From: Celeribacter baekdonensis B30
Lineage (GTDB): Bacteria; Pseudomonadota; Alphaproteobacteria; Rhodobacterales; Rhodobacteraceae
DNA length: 64,000 nt
Assembly: GCF_000299875.1 (NCBI RefSeq)
Contig: NZ_AMRK01000006.1
Location: forward strand, 172,414-236,413
Direction: 5' to 3'
The translations under genes were made by a program, and so were the position numbers. The notes under the pieces are model-generated. The model saw only the letters and a program-made list of their open reading frames with translations, was not told the DNA's origin and did no database searches. This document shows positions 59,836-64,000 of the stretch, one piece after another; positions within the stretch are counted from its first letter, which is position 1, and every line of letters starts with the position of its first letter.

Positions 59836-61653
59836 TCAACTGCGCGCGGCGGACGAGCCGAGCGAGGATTGCATGGTGCGCACGATGACGAATGCATCGC
59901 GCAAATGCGAGCGCTCAAAGGCCGGAAGGGCCGAGGGGCTCATGAAATTGTCGGGCGGGGTGCCATCGCGCACCTGCGCGGCCTGATGTTCCAACCGGGC
60001 GGTGGCGATTGTGTCATAGGCGGCAAGCAAATCCTTGCCGCCACTCTCGGAAATCACGTGGGCCTCAATCGCCGCCTCGATGCGCGCGCGGGTGTTTACG
60101 GCTGTGAATGTGCCCTGAAGCGCATAGACCCTCCCAAGATCAACAATCGGCACCACCCCGTTGTGTTTCATGTCCAAAGCATTGCGATGTTCGCCGGATT
60201 TGATCGTGGCAAAGCCGCGCAGCAGGCCCAAGGGCGGGGTGTGTTTGAGTGAATTGGCAATCATATGGGCGACAAAGATCGAGTTCTTCGCAGCGGCTTT
60301 CAAAGCCGTGTCCTGCAACGGTATGAACAGGCTGTGATCGCCTGAAATCGGTCGCAGGTCATACATGACGGAGGCCAACATTTGCGCCTCAGTGTCGGGG
60401 GCGCTGATCCATTTGTTGAAATAGCCCTCCCAAACCGACAGCTTTTGACACCACCGATCCGTGATCGCCATCATGTCGCCGGGACAATAGACATAGCCGC
60501 AGGCGTTAAGCCCGTCGCAGGTGAATTTGGCCAGCTTGCGGAAATAGGCCATATCGGTCTCTGTTGCAGCATTGTCGATGATCAAACAATTGTCCTGATC
60601 CGACACGCCAGTCTGTTCACGCCGCCCTTGCGACCCACAGGCGGCCCACAGATAGGGCACAGGAGCGGGGCCAAATTCATCCTCGGCCATTTTCAACAGG
60701 CGCCGGGTGACGATATCGGCGATGTCGGTGATCTTTCGTGTCACCACATCATGCGCCAGATGTGCGCCGACAAGTTGCATGAGAAATTCGGGCAAGCGGG
60801 CCGTGACCGCAGCCATATCGACGATGGTTTTTGCGTTTGAGAGATCAAACACCATTTGGGTTTGCGACGAGCCAAAGAATCGCGTGATGTCGGTTTGGGT
60901 GACCATGCCGACCAATGTGCCGCCCTCGACAACCGGCAGGTGACCGATGTGATTTTCCAACATGACATGGATGACATCGGTGCCAAGCGCGCCGGGGTCC
61001 AGGGTGATCGGATCGCGCGCCATGATGGTGGAAACGGGCAGGGTGGTATCAAGGCTGTCGGCCAAAACTTTGTTGGTCATATCGCGCACAGTCACCAAAC
61101 CAGTCAGCCGGGCACCTTCGGTCACCGCCACAGAGGAGACCATGTGATCGCGCATCATCCGCGCGCAATCGGAGATTGTGGTGGTCTCTAAGCAGGTCAC
61201 AGGCGCATGGGCCATCAGGTCGGAGACATGTTGGGTCATCAGCCCCGTGGCGACTTTGGGGCGGGCTTGGCCGCGGTTGAAATAGCGGGCAAAGGCCGGG
61301 TTCGCGGCCACTTCGGTTTTGAACGCCTCCGGTGTGAGTACCAAAACCGTGCACTCGGAGGCGGCGGTCGCGGTCGTCGCCGCATGCCCGTCGCGCAACA
61401 GGCCGCGTTCACCGAAATGGTTCGATTTTTGCAACAGCGAGACCTGTGCGCCGTTGATATCGGTGATCTCAACCGCACCTTCCTTGATCAGATACAGCCC
61501 CTCAAGCAACTCGCCATGGGCATAGATCACTTCGCCGTCGTTAAATTTTTTGCGGGAAAAGGAGGTGGACAGCTCCGCCAACTCACTTTCGGGCAAAACA
61601 TCGTAGGGGTGGGTGGTGTGGAGAAAGCTGATGATCTTTGCGGTGGTTTCCAT
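59836..61653 (-). CDS. cNMP-binding / CBS / DUF294 nucleotidyltransferase-like protein
   Basis: 605 residues from the ATG at 61653, chosen because the cyclic-nucleotide fold begins right after it. Order: cNMP-binding-like domain (about 10-125, with YLIKEGAVEITD and HFGERGLL), two CBS motifs (about 140-265), then DUF294 with the nucleotidyltransferase signature GSQGRREQTGVSDQD (340-354), a GS...DxD pattern like that of GlnD/GlnE-type enzymes. A helical C-terminal domain follows. Such proteins commonly sit beside the ActP-like symporter and an exonuclease; their target is not known. The signature residues are intact, so an active enzyme is likely. Confidence 0.92.
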   Translation of the reverse strand: METTAKIISFLHTTHPYDVLPESELAELSTSFSRKKFNDGEVIYAHGELLEGLYLIKEGAVEITDINGAQVSLLQKSNHFGERGLLRDGHAATTATAASECTVLVLTPEAFKTEVAANPAFARYFNRGQARPKVATGLMTQHVSDLMAHAPVTCLETTTISDCARMMRDHMVSSVAVTEGARLTGLVTVRDMTNKVLADSLDTTLPVSTIMARDPITLDPGALGTDVIHVMLENHIGHLPVVEGGTLVGMVTQTDITRFFGSSQTQMVFDLSNAKTIVDMAAVTARLPEFLMQLVGAHLAHDVVTRKITDIADIVTRRLLKMAEDEFGPAPVPYLWAACGSQGRREQTGVSDQDNCLIIDNAATETDMAYFRKLAKFTCDGLNACGYVYCPGDMMAITDRWCQKLSVWEGYFNKWISAPDTEAQMLASVMYDLRPISGDHSLFIPLQDTALKAAAKNSIFVAHMIANSLKHTPPLGLLRGFATIKSGEHRNALDMKHNGVVPIVDLGRVYALQGTFTAVNTRARIEAAIEAHVISESGGKDLLAAYDTIATARLEHQAAQVRDGTPPDNFMSPSALPAFERSHLRDAFVIVRTMQSSLGSSAARS

Positions 61654-61758
61654 CGCGACTGTCCAAAGTAAAATTGAAAGAGGCGCGAAAGCCACTGGCC
61701 CCCGCGCCCCTGTACTATGGCGACGGGCCAGCCCTGAGGCCAGCCCGAAACCCAAAGT

Positions 61759-63486
61759 TTAGTGATCGACCGCCTGGCCAGCACCGCGCGGGATGCGGAT
61801 GCTTTCGACCAGTTCCTGGATCTCTACCGGCGGCTCTTCTGTTGCATTCGAGACAATGTACGCAACCGCAAAGTTGAGGATTGCACCGACGGCTCCGAAG
61901 GAGGTCGATTTGATCGACAAGATCATCGGATCAGCGTCAGAGAAGGACGCCGTCGAGGCCACGAAGAACCAGCCCTTGTGCAGGAAGATGTAGACGATGG
62001 TCACAACCAAACCGGTGATCATGCCCGCAACCGCGCCCTTGTTGTTGATGCGCTTTGAGAAAATGCCCATCATCAACGCCGGGAAGATCGACGCCGCCGC
62101 CAAACCAAAGGCCAGAGCCACCGTTTGCGCTGCGAAGCCCGGAGGGTTCAGGCCCAGGTAGGTTGCCACTGCGATCGCCACAGCCATTGCGACCCGAGCG
62201 GCCAAAAGTTCGCCCTTTTCGGAAATGGCTGGGTTGATCTGCGACTTGATGAGATCGTGCGACACAGCCGATGCGATGGCCATCAAAAGACCTGCGGCGG
62301 TGGACAGAGCGGCGGCAAGACCGCCAGCGGCCACCAGCGCAATCACCCAACCCGGCAGATTGGCGATTTCCGGGTTCGCAAGCGTGATGATGTCGTTGTT
62401 CACGGTGAACTCATTTGCGTTCTTGTCGGCCACATAGTTGATCAGGCCATCACCGTTTTTGTCGTCAAAGCCCAAAAGACCGGTCAGTTCCCAGTTTTTG
62501 ACCCAATCCGGACGCGCTTCATAGGCAAGCGGCGCTTCGGTTGTGCCATTCGGGTAGACAGTGTCGATCAAGTTAACGCGTGCCATAGCACCCACAGCCG
62601 GAGCGGTGAGGTACAAAAGCGCGATGAACACCAAGGCCCAACCGGCAGAGGAGCGTGCATCAGACACTTTCGGCACGGTGAAGAAGCGCACGATCACATG
62701 CGGCAGACCCGCGGTCCCGATCATCAAAGACATGGTGAACAGGAACATGTTGAGGGTCGTGTCAGTCTGTTTGGTGTATTCGGTAAAGCCCAAATCACCC
62801 AGCATGCCGTTCAGCGTTTCCAACAAAGGCAGGCCAGTGGATTTTGCATCCGAGAACAGGCCCAGCGGCGGGATCGGATTGCCGGTTAGTTGCAGCGAGA
62901 TGAAGATCGCCGGGATGGTGTAGGCGATGATCAACACGACATACTGTGCCACCTGTGTGTAGGTGATGCCCTTCATGCCGCCGATAACCGCATAGAAGAA
63001 CACGATAGCTGCACCGATCAACAGGCCGGTGGTGTTTTCCACTTCGAGGAACCGGGAGAAGGCCACGCCCACGCCGGTCATCTGACCGATCACATAGGTC
63101 AGCGATGCGGTGATCAAGCAGATCACAGCCACGGTGCGTGCCGTTTGGCTATAAAAACGGTCGCCGATGAATTCCGGAACCGTGAATTTGCCAAACTTGC
63201 GCAGGTAAGGGGCAAGCAACATGGCGAGCAACACATAGCCGCCGGTCCACCCCATGAGGTAAGCAGACGTGTTGTAGCCGCCAAAGGAAATGATACCGGC
63301 CATCGAGATGAACGATGCAGCAGACATCCAGTCCGCGCCGGTGGCCATGCCGTTGAGCACAGGGTGAACACCCCGGCCCGCCGCATAAAATTCAGATGTG
63401 GAACCCGCACGGGCCCAAATCGCGATGCCGATGTAGAGCGCAAAGGTCGCGCCCACAACGATCAGGTTGAGGGTAAACTGGTCCAT
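61759..63486 (-). CDS. sodium:solute symporter, ActP-like large subunit (VC_2705 type)
   Basis: Inner-membrane SLC5-type symporter, 575 residues, thirteen or so helices. N-terminus FALYIGIAIWARAGSTSEFYAAGRGVHPVLNGMATGADWMSAASF is typical of acetate permease relatives (the motif GMATGADWMSAASF). An extracytoplasmic loop at about 305-370 contains D342-K-N344-G-D346-G347-L-I349, close to a calcium-binding EF-hand loop, which ordinary ActP lacks. It follows a DUF4212 small subunit by 12 bases. Acetate is the likely substrate by family, but pyruvate or other small carboxylates are possible. Confidence 0.93.
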   Translation of the reverse strand: MDQFTLNLIVVGATFALYIGIAIWARAGSTSEFYAAGRGVHPVLNGMATGADWMSAASFISMAGIISFGGYNTSAYLMGWTGGYVLLAMLLAPYLRKFGKFTVPEFIGDRFYSQTARTVAVICLITASLTYVIGQMTGVGVAFSRFLEVENTTGLLIGAAIVFFYAVIGGMKGITYTQVAQYVVLIIAYTIPAIFISLQLTGNPIPPLGLFSDAKSTGLPLLETLNGMLGDLGFTEYTKQTDTTLNMFLFTMSLMIGTAGLPHVIVRFFTVPKVSDARSSAGWALVFIALLYLTAPAVGAMARVNLIDTVYPNGTTEAPLAYEARPDWVKNWELTGLLGFDDKNGDGLINYVADKNANEFTVNNDIITLANPEIANLPGWVIALVAAGGLAAALSTAAGLLMAIASAVSHDLIKSQINPAISEKGELLAARVAMAVAIAVATYLGLNPPGFAAQTVALAFGLAAASIFPALMMGIFSKRINNKGAVAGMITGLVVTIVYIFLHKGWFFVASTASFSDADPMILSIKSTSFGAVGAILNFAVAYIVSNATEEPPVEIQELVESIRIPRGAGQAVDH

Positions 63487-63498
63487 TCCATGCGCTCC

Positions 63499-63756
63499 TT
63501 ATTCGTCGACGCCGTGTTCTTTGTCGAGTTTGTTCATTTTTATCGCGTAGGTAAAAATGAGCACCAGGAACACGAGAATCGAGCCCTGTTGTGCAAACCA
63601 AAAGCCAAGATCCGTGCCGCCGATCTTGATGCCCGCAAGCATCGGGCGCAGCAGGATGCCAAAGCCAAAGGAGCAGATGAACCAAATCACCAGCGAGATG
63701 ACGATGATCCGCTTGTTTGCGGCCCAGTAGGCATTGTTTTCTGAGTTGTCCGCCAT
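63499..63756 (-). CDS. DUF4212 symporter small subunit
   Basis: 85 residues from the ATG at 63756, which has AAAGGGAGGA upstream; the frame extends 12 codons further but without a ribosome site. Two membrane helices (about 15-34 and 50-70, IVISLVIWFICSFGFGILL and FWFAQQGSILVFLVLIFTYAI), with LAGIKIGGTDLGFWFAQQG between them, the hallmark of the small subunit that accompanies VC_2705-type symporters. It is the first gene of the minus-strand block and is preceded by a long structured leader. Confidence 0.93.
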   Translation of the reverse strand: MADNSENNAYWAANKRIIVISLVIWFICSFGFGILLRPMLAGIKIGGTDLGFWFAQQGSILVFLVLIFTYAIKMNKLDKEHGVDE

Positions 63757-63810
63757 GTGCGGTCCTCCCTTTTGTCCCCGACCCATGCGCACCCTGTTCC
63801 GGGCAGCATC

Positions 63811-63853
63811 GTGGGTCCTTTACGTTACGGGTCCCACCTCCTCGTGGGGCCCG
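63811..63853. promoter_or_regulatory. mutually exclusive hairpins in the symporter leader
   Basis: CGGGTCCCAC (63828-63837) pairs over 10 bp with GTGGGGCCCG (63844-63853), leaving the loop CTCCTC. CCCAC at 63833-63837 can instead pair with GTGGG at 63811-63815. On the minus strand the loop reads GAGGAG, a ribosome-site-like sequence; on the plus strand the stem is complete through one G-U pair. This could be an attenuator of the symporter message or the 5' hairpin of a plus-strand small RNA. Confidence 0.45.
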
Positions 63854-63951
63854 GCTCCCTTCCCAGATGGATCAACACGGGTTGTGCGTGCGATCCGGGA
63901 CCTGTGGCACCGCCCCTCATTTGGTGGAGGCGATGCGTTACTCTACCATAT

Positions 63952-63976
63952 CTGCGTAAAATTCACGCAGTTTTTT
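63952..63976 (+). terminator. intrinsic terminator on the plus strand, no gene assigned
   Basis: CTGCGT (63952-63957) pairs with ACGCAG (63965-63970) around a 7-base loop and is followed directly by TTTTTT (63971-63976). This is a standard Rho-independent terminator on the plus strand, yet no plus-strand gene lies within 7 kb to its left. It may end a small RNA divergent from the symporter operon. Read on the minus strand it is only an inverted repeat in the promoter region. Confidence 0.6.
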
Positions 63977-64000
63977 GATACAACGAATTGCTGATCAATT

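Noticed and set aside
63717..63994. Short plus-strand open frames in the symporter leader
   Set aside because: Three overlapping frames of 73-86 codons, none with a ribosome site or protein-like composition; the region looks like structured RNA or promoter.

Overview
The window is about 64 kb of chromosome from an alphaproteobacterium, most likely a marine member of the Roseobacter group (Rhodobacteraceae). The evidence is the ccoNOQP-ccoGHIS arrangement with an FNR box, the MaoC-Pta/AckA pair, the urtABCDE urea importer, the PuuD-type urate route, an alphaproteobacterial elongator tRNA-Met and uniformly high-GC, densely packed genes. There is no phage, insertion sequence, CRISPR array or other sign of a mobile island. 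Assignments rest on reading the sequence only; no database search was run.

Layout. 1-7880: cbb3 cytochrome c oxidase (ccoN, cut by the window edge, then ccoO, ccoQ, ccoP) and its assembly operon ccoG-H-I-S behind a perfect FNR box. 7881-11813: arylesterase (tesA-like) divergent from a ybbA/ybbP-type ABC exporter pair. 11817-14371: acetate kinase and a MaoC-phosphotransacetylase fusion. 14614-17412: a large chemoreceptor. 17960-24062: urea importer urtABCDE, with two tandem hairpins after urtA. 24200-31509: an agl-like operon (LacI regulator, solute-binding protein, two unusual permeases, a GH63-like hydrolase, ATPase). 31531-34478: DUF2339 membrane protein and tRNA-Met. 34673-42814: 5-oxoprolinase/hydantoinase and a purine (urate to ureidoglycolate) degradation cluster. 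42811-44663: galactose-type sugar genes (galM, dgoK). 44722-47482: copper chaperone and copper ATPase. 47716-56147: a BapA-like adhesin with seven repeats and a complete type I secretion system. 56169-63756: NUDIX hydrolase, then a minus-strand block of small symporter subunit, ActP-like symporter, cNMP/CBS/nucleotidyltransferase protein, small membrane protein, stand-alone receiver and a membrane exonuclease. The last 240 bases are a structured non-coding leader.

How the genes work together. The oxidase cluster gives high-affinity respiration induced at low oxygen. CcoI and CcoS load copper and haem, and the separate CopA/CopZ pair handles copper export. Urate is oxidised by membrane PuuD and passed through UraH, UraD, PuuE, AllE and AllA to glyoxylate and urea. 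The allantoate hydrolase of that route and urease are not in the window, although a urea importer is. Pta/AckA and the ActP-like symporter both touch acetate metabolism.

The most unusual content is the symporter-linked block at the right end. It includes a DEDDh exonuclease fused to what looks like a dead histidine kinase (DRLRPSMASL where kinases have HDLRTPLASL), preceded by a receiver-only protein and a cNMP/CBS/DUF294 nucleotidyltransferase. Other points of note are the ABC permease with a DUF11-like domain inserted after its first membrane helix, the LacI operator that decides the regulator's start codon, and a possible plus-strand small RNA with a CU-rich loop at 63811-63976.
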